A DNA stretch of 36,319 nt. It comes from CAYPKG01 sp964411275 (GTDB taxonomy: Bacteria > Bacillota > Clostridia > Christensenellales > CAG-138). The notes beneath the pieces were generated by a model. It saw nothing but the letters and a program-made list of their open reading frames with translations, was not told the origin of the DNA and ran no database searches. Position numbers and translations under genes: made by a program. Below are positions 16,376 through 23,956 of this stretch, in pieces; within the stretch, counting starts at the first letter, position 1, and the number at the start of each line of letters is the position of its first letter. The DNA lies in NCBI GenBank assembly GCA_964411275.1, contig CAYPKG010000021.1:1-36319 (forward strand), in the 5' to 3' direction.

Positions 16376-16537
16376 TCAAGTTGGGTTAGCTTTCATTGCT
16401 ATTGTGTTCCCCCAACGCAATGTATAATCATCTATTATTTCAAATATTACTTGTTGTTGTAACCCATAATTAATAAATTCTGCATGCCGTATGCAATGAC
16501 ACTGCTGAGTCGATTTACAATCCCAACAGCAGGTCAT
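16376..16537 (-). CDS. doubtful short Cys-rich frame
   Basis: 53 codons from an ATG at 16537; the frame stays open further upstream to a TAG at 16613-16615 without another ATG. The N-terminal part is cysteine-rich (TCCWDCKSTQQCHC, three closely spaced Cys groups) and the rest is mildly hydrophobic. There is no convincing ribosome binding site. It could be the end of a decayed gene. I do not recognise it. Confidence 0.2.
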   Translation of the reverse strand: MTCCWDCKSTQQCHCIRHAEFINYGLQQQVIFEIIDDYTLRWGNTIAMKANPT

Positions 16538-16616
16538 AAAGCGACGACAATCGTAAGTAATTAGTTGCGTTTTATATTCGAAACCGCAAATATGAATATA
16601 AAAAAGAAAATACTAC

Positions 16617-16645
16617 TTGATTTTAGCGTAATACCCTGTTAAAAT
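16617..16645 (+). promoter_or_regulatory. possible promoter of the SIS gene
   Basis: TTGATT at 16617-16622 and TAAAAT at 16640-16645 with a 17-bp spacer, about 60 bases before the start codon. Confidence 0.5.
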
Positions 16646-16704
16646 AATTATTAACGAAAGAAAATATTTGCTGTATTTGTGCAGTGCTAATGTATGGAGT
16701 AATT

Positions 16705-17319
16705 ATGAGTAAATATGATGCGGATATTGACAAGATTTTGGAAATCGAATGGTCAAATATCAAGATTTTGGAAAAGACTCTGGATCGAAATGTGATGGCA
16801 AGAATTATTGATCTCATGATGTCAATAAAGCCATCCGGCCACAAGGTGATTCTCGCCGGTTGCGGCACATCAGGTACCGTTGCTCGAAGAGTAGCTCATT
16901 CCTTATGTGTGGTCGAAGTACCCGCACTGTACTGCGAACCGTCAAATTCGATCCATGGCGGCACTGGCGTTATACAGAAGGACGATGTGGTCGTATTGTT
17001 TTCTAAGGGCGGTAATACACAGGAAATAGTGAATTACATCCCCATTGCAAAGGCAAAGGGCGCCACGATAATTGGCGTTTGTCAGAATGACGATTCCATT
17101 TTGGCCACGCAGTGCGACATTTATTTTAAAATCAAGGTCGATTATGAAGCCGACATGTGGAACATGTGCGCTTCGGCCAGCTGTACCGCAATAATTGCGG
17201 TATGGGATGCCATAGCATTTACGACCATGAGATATAGTGGATATACAAAAGAAGACTTGTTGCTGACTCACCCGGGCGGCAAGGTAGGCGAGATCCTGCG
17301 AGATCAAAATAATAAGTGA
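16705..17319 (+). CDS. SIS-domain phosphosugar isomerase (KdsD/GutQ-like, no CBS domains)
   Basis: 204 aa from the ATG at 16705, which has GGAG 5 bases upstream. The SIS core is clear: KVILAGCGTSGTVARRVAHS at about 50, ALYCEPSNSIHGGTGVIQKD, VVLFSKGGNTQEIVNYIP with the sugar-phosphate Ser/Thr loop, and the closing HPGGKVGEIL motif typical of arabinose-5-phosphate isomerases. The tandem CBS domains of KdsD are absent. It probably interconverts a ketose- and aldose-5-phosphate, or a related pair. It faces the FucI-like and TIM-like genes and probably serves the same catabolic route; no KDO synthesis gene is present. Confidence 0.88.
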   Translation: MSKYDADIDKILEIEWSNIKILEKTLDRNVMARIIDLMMSIKPSGHKVILAGCGTSGTVARRVAHSLCVVEVPALYCEPSNSIHGGTGVIQKDDVVVLFSKGGNTQEIVNYIPIAKAKGATIIGVCQNDDSILATQCDIYFKIKVDYEADMWNMCASASCTAIIAVWDAIAFTTMRYSGYTKEDLLLTHPGGKVGEILRDQNNK

Positions 17320-17363
17320 AGCTTATTTGAGCAAATCTGCTAGTATATTTGACGGCGCCACCA

Positions 17364-18809
17364 CTACGCAACTCCTCTGCCGATTAGACAGTCTTGTTGC
17401 AAACTAAAACAGTCAACCGCATATGGTCTGCTGCTTTTGTTCGTTGCTATTTTGATCACTTCAATATCCAAAAGATCACAAAGATCCATCAACGCTTCCG
17501 TATCATCGCCATAGGTAACGATAACGTACTGCGACGAGACCTTCTGTGCAAATTCCTCGACGCCGCAATCTGGGAACACCTCCAAGCTCGGGGGCTGCGG
17601 AGCGGGGTCGTCCCACCCAAATTCATTCCAGGGCGGCGGAGTTTTCCCTGTGCCCGTATAGACGTGCATGTAGTATTCTCCGTTTAGGTATTTGAGCCTG
17701 GAACAAGTAACGCGCCCCGGCTTTACCATGGAAACGTTTAGCAGCGACGAGTCGAACAAGCCGAACGCAGTCTGGATAACACGTATGTCGCCGTCGACCG
17801 CTGCTTCCGGCACATAATCCGGTGCACCGAGGAACATGCTCTTTTCAAAGAACTCATAGCACTCCAAGTACATAGCCGTTTCATTCGTCAGCGCTTTTAG
17901 CATCAGCTGTGTTATGTTGCCCATAATATCGTTTTCGGGCGTAGTTTCGATTTTACACCAATGGTCGATGAGCATAAAGATCATTGCGGGTGGAAACCCC
18001 AGCAGCTTTTTCATCCCGTCCACATCGATGATCTATATAGCATCCCAGTTGCGCTCCTCAATTTTCTTGCCTATTGCCAATGCGTATGTTACACCCTTGC
18101 GAATGATATCGTCATCGAACGGCGTATCGAAATGCCAGGCGCTCTTTACATACGCTATCCCCTCGTCGATAGCAGCCTCGTCAATTGTTTCGCTCGTCTG
18201 TACCATTTCGAGCATTTCATAAGGCTTGACCTCGATCCCGATCTGCTTGCGCAGCGAGCTCCCTTCAAATTGCGTTCCGTAAAGGAGCATATCGCGATAT
18301 CCCATTGTCCCCACATGTGCATGGCGTAGGATGCGTTTTGCATACGCCGCAGCAATAAAGGTGTTTATACTTCCAATTGGTGTCGGCTTGTCGATAATGC
18401 TGTAAACGTACTTGAATTTGTAGCCCAAAGCTTCAAAGGTCGGCCGCAAAGCGGTGGTGCCAGCCTGTGCCGTGGCAGTAACGATACGTCCGTTCTCGCG
18501 CCACGCGCTCAATCCCCAGAGGACCATGGGAAGATGCCTGAATTCGTCCGTTACGCGCACAACGGCATGTGTGGGAATCCATCCGCATACGCATATGATT
18601 AGACAATCCATTTCGACGTTCTTCAACTTTGCTATCGCAGCTTCCGCAGCCTCGTACTTCACATCATCGATAACAATTCCGCCATCAGTGATAACTGTAT
18701 CCGGCGCGTCTAACTGTGAGAGCGCCTCGTCATGCTTTTCCACAAGCTTCTGATAAGGTGTGTTTACTTCGCCGAATGCAACAAAACCGACTCTTTTCAG
18801 ATTATCCAT
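17364..18809 (-). pseudogene. L-fucose/arabinose isomerase-like protein split by an in-frame TAG
   Basis: The ATG at 18809 opens a 258-codon frame that ends at TAG (18035-18033). The same frame stays open for another 222 codons to 17364. Both halves match one FucI-like aldose-ketose isomerase of about 481 residues. The N-terminal half has VGFVAFGEVNTPYQ and CGWIPTHAVVRV. The C-terminal half starts at once with IIDVDGMKKLLGFPPAM and continues with VPENDIMGNITQLMLKALT, a metal-binding Glu/Asp region, YLECYEFFE and the ending PPPWNEFGWDDPAPQPPSLEV. One base change explains the break. Two separate proteins, or readthrough, are less likely, because the neighbouring kinase gene is also broken. Confidence 0.85.
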
Positions 18810-18857
18810 ACTGAACTCTTTTCTTTATTTAATATCTGGAATCGTATTGACAGCTTA

Positions 18858-19568
18858 CTATGCGCCTGTCTTTTTGTGTCTCTCATCCCAAGCCGCGCGC
18901 AATGCAGCCAACATTTCGTGTACCATAGCGCCCGGGTCAGATGCTTTTGCTATTCCGCTAGATGAACCGGTAGCATCGGCACCCGCCATTATGATCCGAT
19001 ACACATCATCACCGCCGCTGACTCCGCCGCCCACCAGCACTCCAATATTCGGATTGACGCCTATAACAGCGTCAAATGACTGCTTAACATAAGTCATGTC
19101 ACAAGCCTGTCCAGTGCCAATCAGCTCCGTGGGTTCTGTAATCATAAGATCAGGATAAAGCTGTGCCACTGCACGGGTCTCCACCATGGAATCTGCACAC
19201 ACGATGCTCATGAGATCGAGCTGGCGTGCACGCAGCAGTGTTTTGGCAAGCGTAGAGATCGAAAGCGGACGCTCGGCGTGATTCAGCATAACGCCCACTG
19301 CTCCGGCTGACTTGATGGATTCCGCCAACACACAGGCCAGTCCGCAGCCCACAGGGATACTATCCATATGCGGCGCAAAGATTTTCAGATTTCGGGTGGA
19401 GGATGCCACCTTTTCGATATTTGCATAAGGTGTTGTAAAAATCACTCGGACATCATATTTTTCGGCCGCTTTGTCGGCAATTCTCGCAAGATCCAGCACT
19501 TGCTTTCCAAACAAATAGTTTTTGGGACCAATTTCAAAAAAGGGTGGTTCCAGTTTAAGATGTCTCAT
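18858..19568 (-). CDS. triosephosphate isomerase-like protein, probably of a sugar pathway
   Basis: 236 aa TIM-barrel protein. The active-site pattern can be traced: GPKNYLFG near residue 12 (the TIM lysine, usually N-x-K), FAPHMDSIPVG at about 70 (catalytic His region), the LNHAERPLS motif in place of GHSERR, and ITEPTELIGTG with the catalytic glutamate, then LVGGGVSGGDDVYRIIMAGAD for phosphate binding. Divergence from housekeeping TpiA, together with FGGY kinase and FucI-like neighbours, suggests a tetrulose- or pentulose-phosphate isomerase of the kind seen in erythritol operons. The start is an ATG after GAGGAAAG; GTG 19574 and ATG 19571 are alternatives. Confidence 0.85.
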   Translation of the reverse strand: MRHLKLEPPFFEIGPKNYLFGKQVLDLARIADKAAEKYDVRVIFTTPYANIEKVASSTRNLKIFAPHMDSIPVGCGLACVLAESIKSAGAVGVMLNHAERPLSISTLAKTLLRARQLDLMSIVCADSMVETRAVAQLYPDLMITEPTELIGTGQACDMTYVKQSFDAVIGVNPNIGVLVGGGVSGGDDVYRIIMAGADATGSSSGIAKASDPGAMVHEMLAALRAAWDERHKKTGA

Positions 19569-19625
19569 CATCACTTTCCTCTACTCCTCCGTGTTCAAAT
19601 CCTCCGCGTAGAAAAGAAGCTCAGG

Positions 19626-19844
19626 TCAATACTGTGCTTGGATCATGGCCTTATACATAATACGAAAAGCTTCCTTCTTCTTCTCGTTGTACGAATGCGG
19701 CGTATAGCATTTTTCCATGCTGACGCCTGCGCGAACAGCTTCCTCATATGTTGAATAGATGCCCGCGGTAACGGCGCCCATGATAGCTGCACCCAATAGC
19801 GCGGCCTCCTTATTGTCTATAACTGTATCGGTGCTATCGACATC
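19626..19844 (-). pseudogene. FGGY-family carbohydrate kinase, C-terminal fragment
   Basis: An open frame of 72 codons ends in TGA at 19626. It encodes the end of an FGGY kinase: DNKEAALLGAAIMGAVTAGI, STYEEAVRAGVSMEKCYTPH, then a helical tail (AFRIMYKAMIQAQY). The catalytic and N-terminal parts are missing: sugar-kinase homology stops at about 19,845, exactly where mobile-element sequence begins on the other strand. The kinase would have been the first gene of the minus-strand sugar operon. The rest may lie beyond the right end of the element. Confidence 0.8.
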
Positions 19845-19847
19845 CCC

Positions 19848-19937
19848 GCCGCGCTACCCCTGCCTTATCCCGAAGTATCCGTCAACACAAGAAAAGGCGT
19901 GATTGTGAACTATATTCCAAACACGCTGGCCGGATAA
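19848..19937 (+). pseudogene. C-terminal scrap of a mobile-element gene
   Basis: 29 codons (ALPLPYPEVSVNTRKGV..., ending NYIPNTLAG) are open up to TAA at 19935 and have no start. The piece begins at the junction with the truncated kinase and ends 14 bases before the resolvase ATG, a typical tail-to-head spacing in element operons. I do not recognise the parent family. Confidence 0.45.
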
Positions 19938-19951
19938 GGGAGGGCAAGAAG

Positions 19952-20281
19952 ATGAAACGAGTTTGGCTTTATTGCCGCATCGCTCATCAGGGGGCCGATG
20001 ATTTCTCTATGATGGCACAAGTGGATGGGCTGAAAGAATACGCTTCCCGCAACAATCTTGCCGTCGTAGGCATAAGCACCGAATACGGCAGCGGCCTCAC
20101 GCTGGATAGGCCGGGGCTAATAGAGGTTGCGAAAGCAGTAAAAGCAGGAATGGTGGATGCTGTGTTGGTGAGGAACTTTTCCCGGATCGCGCGAGGTTCC
20201 CTGCCTATCCAGCAAGTAGTCGGCTTTCTAACCCGTCATAAGGTAGAGCTGATTCTATCCGACCAGGACATCCCGCGCTGA
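19952..20281 (+). CDS. small serine-recombinase (resolvase) domain protein
   Basis: 109 aa containing only the N-terminal resolvase catalytic fold: KRVWLYCRIAHQ, then EYASRNNLAVVGISTEYGSG, LTLDRPGLIEVAKAVK and VDAVLVRNFSRIARGSLPIQ with the conserved arginines. The usual S-R-S catalytic context reads CRIAHQ, with no serine in the expected place, so it may be inactive or regulatory. There is no DNA-binding zinc ribbon or large-recombinase domain. Short proteins of this type are common in clostridial conjugative elements. GGGAGGG precedes the ATG. Confidence 0.8.
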   Translation: MKRVWLYCRIAHQGADDFSMMAQVDGLKEYASRNNLAVVGISTEYGSGLTLDRPGLIEVAKAVKAGMVDAVLVRNFSRIARGSLPIQQVVGFLTRHKVELILSDQDIPR

Positions 20282-20633
20282 TGGCGCATGGAACGCTTTT
20301 GGGCATAAAAAAGCGAGTGTTCTTACAGCATCTTTCAAATGCTATAAGAACACTCGGCATGGACAGTCGAGTAAACAGCTCATCCTCTATCGACGGAACA
20401 GCGCCGATGTAATCCAGGTGCTCGTCTAAGGGGATGTAGCTGTCATAGAAGCTGCGGCCGCTACGCTCCGTGTCCTGATAGTCTCCGTCCGACCATGCTT
20501 TCCAAAGCTGGAACTCCTCATCATTGGCGAAGTCAGCGCGGGTCAGCAGCACGGGGACGCCTGCTGCGCTTATGTATACAATGGCGTCTTTCACGCGCTT
20601 ATTGAGCGCATAGTCGCTCTTTTTATCAAACAT
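20205..20633 (-). pseudogene. conjugative-element sigma-70-like protein, 3' part lost
   Basis: ATG at 20633 behind GGAGGAAAATACT. The first 90 codons (KKSDYALNKRVKDAIVYISA, LTRADFANDEEFQLWKAWSD, YIPLDEHLDYIGAVPS, EDELFTRLS) match the N-terminal region of a sigma-like protein of clostridial ICEs as I remember it. That protein normally continues with a helix-turn-helix. Here the frame instead runs into a strong terminator hairpin (20314-20356), then antisense of the resolvase gene, and stops at 20205. The last 50 residues are therefore probably meaningless and the DNA-binding part deleted. Confidence 0.65.
20306..20356 (-). terminator. strong intrinsic terminator (minus strand)
   Basis: Read on the minus strand, CGAGTGTTCTTATAGCAT pairs with ATGCTGTAAGAACACTCG (18-base arms, one A-C mismatch), followed by CTTTTTTAT. 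It lies inside the open frame of the truncated sigma-like gene, a sign that this frame was joined to it by deletion. Confidence 0.85.
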
Positions 20634-20737
20634 AGTATTTTCCTCCGTTTCGGTTTTGGGTGGTGGGCAAACCAAAACGGAGGGCGGGGAACGACAGCCG
20701 GGACAGCCGTATGGGGGCTTGTCCCAAAATGGACAAA

Positions 20738-20776
20738 TAAAAAGCGTGTCCGCACAGAAAAACTGCGGGACGCGCC
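20738..20776 (-). terminator. possible minus-strand terminator or attenuator before the sigma-like gene
   Basis: Read on the minus strand, GCGCGTCCCGCAG and CTGTGCGGACACGC can pair imperfectly around a TTTTT loop, followed by TTTTTATTTG. It lies between a tiny well-initiated frame (20899-20937) and the sigma-like gene. Confidence 0.4.
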
Positions 20777-20898
20777 AAATCGGAAGATTTCCCCTTCCGG
20801 TAAAGGTGATATGTTTATCACTTAATAGACCGCAAACAAGCCGAAATTGGCAGGGGCTTTTTTTGACCGTCTGTCTATCGGAACAGTTATTTTATCGC

Positions 20899-20937
20899 CT
20901 ACATACCCTCCTCAACGGATTTGATGGAAACTTTCAT
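20899..20937 (-). CDS. 12-codon frame with a strong ribosome binding site (possible leader peptide)
   Basis: AGGAGG lies 7 bases before ATG at 20937; the frame MKVSIKSVEEGM stops at TAG (20899). A perfect ribosome binding site on a 12-residue frame, followed by a possible terminator and then the sigma-like gene, looks like a leader-peptide attenuator. It could equally be the start of a gene truncated by the same deletions. The rest of the 20.68-21.06 kb gap holds no gene I can support. Confidence 0.35.
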   Translation of the reverse strand: MKVSIKSVEEGM

Positions 20938-21058
20938 CCGAGATCCTCCTCATAAACACGGCACTCAGGTGATAACTATATCGTAGCAAGGTGATTCCGA
21001 TGCGCATTCTATTCCTCCTGTCTTTCCGGTAAACTATAAGACAAGGGGGTGATACCCA

Positions 21059-21412
21059 ATGCAGAACAATGTGATAAAGATGGGCGGGATTATCCGGGCC
21101 GCGCGAGAAGCAAAAGGGATGAAGCAAAAGGATTTAGCCGAAATCACCGAAACAGCATCCCGCACCATCTTGGATATAGAAAACGATAACCGCTATCCAA
21201 CCTATGAAGTGCTTTCCAAAATCATCCACGCGCTGAATATTTCAGCGGATCATTTTTTCTGGCCGGATAAGCCCGAATACACGCCGGAGCAGGAACAGTT
21301 CATCCGCGAGTTTCTATCCTGTGATGAATGGGAGCAAAAAGTCATCACAAACACGGTATGGGCACTTATGCGCTCTCTGCGGGACAAGCCGAAGCAAAAC
21401 ATCATCGAATAA
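21059..21412 (+). CDS. XRE-family HTH regulator of the mobile element
   Basis: 117 aa. HTH domain at residues 8-65: MGGIIRAAREAKGMKQKDLA, ETASRTILDIENDNRYPTYE and LSKIIHALNISADHFFWPD. The tail (EQEQFIREFLSCDEWEQKVI) is helical. Such regulators sit at the control end of clostridial ICEs. The ATG is preceded by AAGGGGGTGAT. It is divergent from the 12-codon frame and sigma-like gene, so the 120-bp gap probably contains its operator. Confidence 0.88.
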   Translation: MQNNVIKMGGIIRAAREAKGMKQKDLAEITETASRTILDIENDNRYPTYEVLSKIIHALNISADHFFWPDKPEYTPEQEQFIREFLSCDEWEQKVITNTVWALMRSLRDKPKQNIIE

Positions 21413-21415
21413 CAG

Positions 21416-21447
21416 AGCGGACGATTGAAAGACCGTCCGCTTTTTGC
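21416..21447 (+). terminator. intrinsic terminator after the XRE gene
   Basis: AGCGGACG (21416-21423) pairs with CGTCCGCT (21434-21441), followed by TTTTTG and further T-rich sequence. Confidence 0.85.
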
Positions 21448-21536
21448 TTTCTATTGTTTTTTTGCCAAAGCGACCGTCACTATTTTGTTACTCATGCCAA
21501 CCAATAAGAATAAGAACTTAAAACTAGGTTTTTGCC

Positions 21537-21609
21537 TTAAGCATTCATTTCTTTTTCAATATCAGCCGAGACGGAGATTATGACGCGATTCCTATTCGGT
21601 TCATCATCG
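21537..21609 (-). pseudogene. remnant of an RHH regulator gene (left copy)
   Basis: A minus-strand frame reads NRNRVIISVSADIEKEMNA then stops at TAA (21539-21537). It matches the N-terminal strand and first helix of the intact RHH protein at 33024-33200 (MNRVVISVPKDIETEVERL). The rest of the protein is missing and no good start codon is present. It is the left-hand counterpart of the pair bounding the cargo island. Confidence 0.6.
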
Positions 21610-21624
21610 ATGCACAAAGTTATC

Positions 21625-21653
21625 TTTACAAAGGTGATACACTGATGTACAAT
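21625..21653 (+). promoter_or_regulatory. promoter and palindromic operator, left RHH copy
   Basis: TTTACA at 21625-21630 and TACAAT at 21648-21653 with a 17-bp spacer. The inverted repeat ATACActgaTGTAC (21637-21650, outermost pair mismatched) overlaps the -10. The same block stands before the right-hand RHH gene. Confidence 0.6.
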
Positions 21654-21674
21654 AGCAAGCGGGAGGGATTGATT

Positions 21675-21842
21675 GTGCCGACTGATAAGCCCAGGTTTTG
21701 CATCACCGTTGACGATGCGCTGATGAAAGAAATCGACGACTTCCGCTTTGGGGCGAAGTGTTATTACAGCATGGCCGTATGGTTCATGAGAGCTTCTTTA
21801 TCGGGAGTCGTCTCCCAGGCACCCGTAGGCGATATGTCTTGA
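21675..21842 (+). pseudogene. RHH protein, left copy, C-terminus replaced
   Basis: The start is GTG at 21675 after GGGAGGG, by alignment with the intact right-hand homologue; an ATG at 21645 falls inside the -10 box and is rejected. PTDKPRFCITVDDALMKEID matches PTEKPRFCITVDDELLSQID of the gene at 33350. After DFRF the sequence changes to FGAKCYYSMAVWF and no longer resembles the RHH second helix, so the DNA-binding domain is incomplete. It converges on the DUF1257 gene, leaving 9 nt between them. Confidence 0.6.
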
Positions 21843-21851
21843 ATGTCGGTA

Positions 21852-22313
21852 TTATAGCCTCAAGGTGAGCAGGATGGAATCGTCCTCCAGAACCTCCTCG
21901 CTCGCCACGCTCATGCCGTGCTCCTCCAGCGAGCACATCACCCTGTCGTAGGTGAAGGCCTGTACGTTGCGGCCGTATTCATTTTCCAGTGAATCAAGAG
22001 AAGAGAGCAACCCCTGCAAATCCTTCACGCCCTTTGCCTCCAGCATAAAGGGCGTGTCGGATGATGCGCGGAAGTAGTGCAGCGTGCCTGCCTCCGTCTC
22101 GATGATATACTCGTTCTCCGAGAGTCTTTTCACGCTCAGTCCGTGTTCATTGAGCGTTTTTAGCAGCATATCGCAGTCTGCAAAGCGCGTCTCTACAGGC
22201 TCCAGATCATGTCCTCCGCGTCCCTTTATGGATGTGAGTGCCGCTATGGACGAGGAACCCAGGGACATCCCTACGGCGATGGCCACGGGGATAAGCGTAA
22301 GTGTAAGTGACAT
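21852..22313 (-). CDS. DUF1257/Ycf35-like protein with N-terminal hydrophobic segment
   Basis: 153 aa. The first 25 residues (LTLTLIPVAIAVGMSLGSSS) form a membrane segment or weak signal. The remainder is a repeated alpha/beta unit: FADCDMLLKTLNEHGLSVKR, then ENEYIIETEAGTLHYFRA, and a second half with FTYDRVMCSLEEHGMSVASE. This resembles DUF1257 (plastid/cyanobacterial Ycf35), which often lies near Ycf46-type AAA genes; the match is from memory. GGAGG precedes the ATG. It is the last gene of the train, 23 nt after the AAA gene. The membrane segment is unusual for the family. Confidence 0.55.
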   Translation of the reverse strand: MSLTLTLIPVAIAVGMSLGSSSIAALTSIKGRGGHDLEPVETRFADCDMLLKTLNEHGLSVKRLSENEYIIETEAGTLHYFRASSDTPFMLEAKGVKDLQGLLSSLDSLENEYGRNVQAFTYDRVMCSLEEHGMSVASEEVLEDDSILLTLRL

Positions 22314-22336
22314 AGGTTTACCTCCAGTTATCCTGT

Positions 22337-23956
22337 TTATAAGTCAAAATCCACAATGCGTCCGCCCTGCGCGGTGAAGGATTTACTCGGTTTTTCTGTG
22401 TTCTCCCGGTCCTCCCGGGCGGTGGCCAGCACGGCGCGGGTTGTCGCCCACTCTCGCAGGCTTAGTATCTGCTCCTTCTGGGTGACAGAGAGGGGTACCG
22501 TCTCACCGATACACTTCAAAAGATCCTCGCGCCGCAGGCCCCGGTCGGCAAAGAACGCCTCATACAGCGCGGCGACGACCGCCTGCTCTATCTCAGCGCC
22601 GGAGAAGCCCTCGGATGCCGCGGCCAGTTCCGCCGTGATGTTTGGCGCAGGCTCCACCTCATGAAGGACGCTTGATCCCACAATGCGCTTTTTTAGATGC
22701 ACGCCGAATATCTTCTCCCGTTCCTGAAAAGTGGGCAAATCGACAAAAAATATCTCATCGAATCGCCCTTTGCGCAGCAGCTCCGGCGGGAGGGAGCTTA
22801 TATCGTTAGAGGTGGCGATGACGAACACCGGCGCGGTCTTGTCCTGCATCCACGTCAGGAAGGTGCCAAACACGCGGGCGGAAGTGCCGGAGTCGCCGTT
22901 GGATTTCGTGCCTGCAAAGCCCTTTTCAATTTCGTCTACCCACAGGATGGAGGGTGCGACAGCCTCGGCGGTGCCGATAGCCTTTCGGATATTTTCCTCC
23001 GAGCTGCCCACGATGCCGCCGAATATCTTGCCCATATCCAATTTGAGGAGCGGCAGGTTCCATATGGCGCTCATAGCCTTGGCAGTCAGGCTTTTGCCGC
23101 AGCCGGGAACGCCGGTGATGAGCACCCCCTTGGGCGCGGGGATGTTGTACGCTTTCGCCCGCTCCAGCCAGGAGCCGTTGCGTTTCAAGAGCCACTTTTT
23201 CAAATTCTCCAAGCCGCCGATGTCGTTTATGTCGAGGTCGGACCGCACAAATTCCAGCACCCCAGTCTTCTTGACGACCTGGTTTTTCTCCTCGTGGATG
23301 ATGGATATGGCACTTTTGTCCAGCCCCTTGAGGTTCACGATGGCGCGACAGAAGGCGTTCTCCGCCTCCTGCAATGTGAGGCCCAATGCGGAGCGTACCA
23401 AGGCGCGCTTTTCGTCCGGAGCGAGCCTGATGCTCTCCGGGCTAAGCCCAGCGGTAAGTTCGTCAAGGGTGGCCTCTATCTCCATTATGTCGGGCAGCGA
23501 GAAATCCAGCACGGAGATCTCCTTCTCCATGTCGGCCGGTATAGCCAACTGGGGCGCGACGAACACCACCGTCTTGCGGCTGCTCTTGAGTCCTGGCAGG
23601 ATATCTCGCAGCTTGCGTATCACCGCGTGGTCGGGGCGGGAATTGCGTTCCGCCCCGAAGTAGACGTGGAAATCCTTGAGGATATACACCGCATCCTCGC
23701 CGCTGCGACCGATGTGGTCTGTTGCGGGGATGGGCTGTACCGTGTCTTTCACACGCTCGCCGCCGCAGACAAGGCCGCTAATCTGCGTCCAGACGTACAT
23801 TTTCCGCTTGGCCTTGATGAGCTCCGAATTGTTTAGTACGGCCTCCATGGCGGAGACGACGCGCTCCTCCTCGTAAGTGGGGATGTATATGTACGGGAAG
23901 CCGGCGTTAACAAGGTTTGCGAAGGTCTCTTCAAATTTTGCACAGGCCATGTTCAT
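22337..23956 (-). CDS. Ycf46-like AAA+ ATPase
   Basis: 539 aa. Residues 1-235 form a degenerate P-loop-like N-terminal domain (FPYIYIPTYEEERVVSAMEA, then DAVYILKDFHVYFG and RKTVVFVAPQLAIP) that lacks a Walker lysine. The AAA core at about 240-450 has DLDINDIGGLENLKKWL, Walker A GVPGCGKS (282-289), SSEENIRKA, Walker B SILWVDEIEKGF (336-347), sensor 1 FVIATSNDI and the arginine finger RKGRFDEIF (R398). The C-terminal lid has EGFSGAEIEQAV. This architecture matches plastid/cyanobacterial Ycf46. It probably forms a hexamer that remodels a protein. The start overlaps the radical-SAM stop (ATGA), with AAAGGAGT upstream. Confidence 0.88.
   Translation of the reverse strand: MNMACAKFEETFANLVNAGFPYIYIPTYEEERVVSAMEAVLNNSELIKAKRKMYVWTQISGLVCGGERVKDTVQPIPATDHIGRSGEDAVYILKDFHVYFGAERNSRPDHAVIRKLRDILPGLKSSRKTVVFVAPQLAIPADMEKEISVLDFSLPDIMEIEATLDELTAGLSPESIRLAPDEKRALVRSALGLTLQEAENAFCRAIVNLKGLDKSAISIIHEEKNQVVKKTGVLEFVRSDLDINDIGGLENLKKWLLKRNGSWLERAKAYNIPAPKGVLITGVPGCGKSLTAKAMSAIWNLPLLKLDMGKIFGGIVGSSEENIRKAIGTAEAVAPSILWVDEIEKGFAGTKSNGDSGTSARVFGTFLTWMQDKTAPVFVIATSNDISSLPPELLRKGRFDEIFFVDLPTFQEREKIFGVHLKKRIVGSSVLHEVEPAPNITAELAAASEGFSGAEIEQAVVAALYEAFFADRGLRREDLLKCIGETVPLSVTQKEQILSLREWATTRAVLATAREDRENTEKPSKSFTAQGGRIVDFDL

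Larger units (their letters stand above)
16175..16704. other. AT-rich intergenic region with possible regulator sites
   Basis: This 530-base gap looks clearly more AT-rich than the flanks. It contains the direct repeat TAGTATCA at 16341-16348 and 16352-16359 (one helical turn apart). It also has a possible minus-strand -10 (TATAAT, 16268-16263), a weak cysteine-rich open frame (listed separately) and a plus promoter at 16617. Nothing else recognisable is seen. Confidence 0.5.

Noticed and set aside
20591..20821. 76-codon minus-strand frame overlapping the sigma-like start
   Set aside because: It lacks a ribosome binding site, is Pro/Arg-rich and covers the likely terminator and the better-supported ATG at 20633.
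21645..21674. ATG at 21645 as start of the left RHH gene
   Set aside because: It overlaps the -10 box and has no ribosome binding site; the intact homologue begins at the position of the GTG at 21675.
22697..23836. 379-codon plus-strand frame inside the AAA gene
   Set aside because: It is the complement of the AAA coding frame; no motif or start signal.
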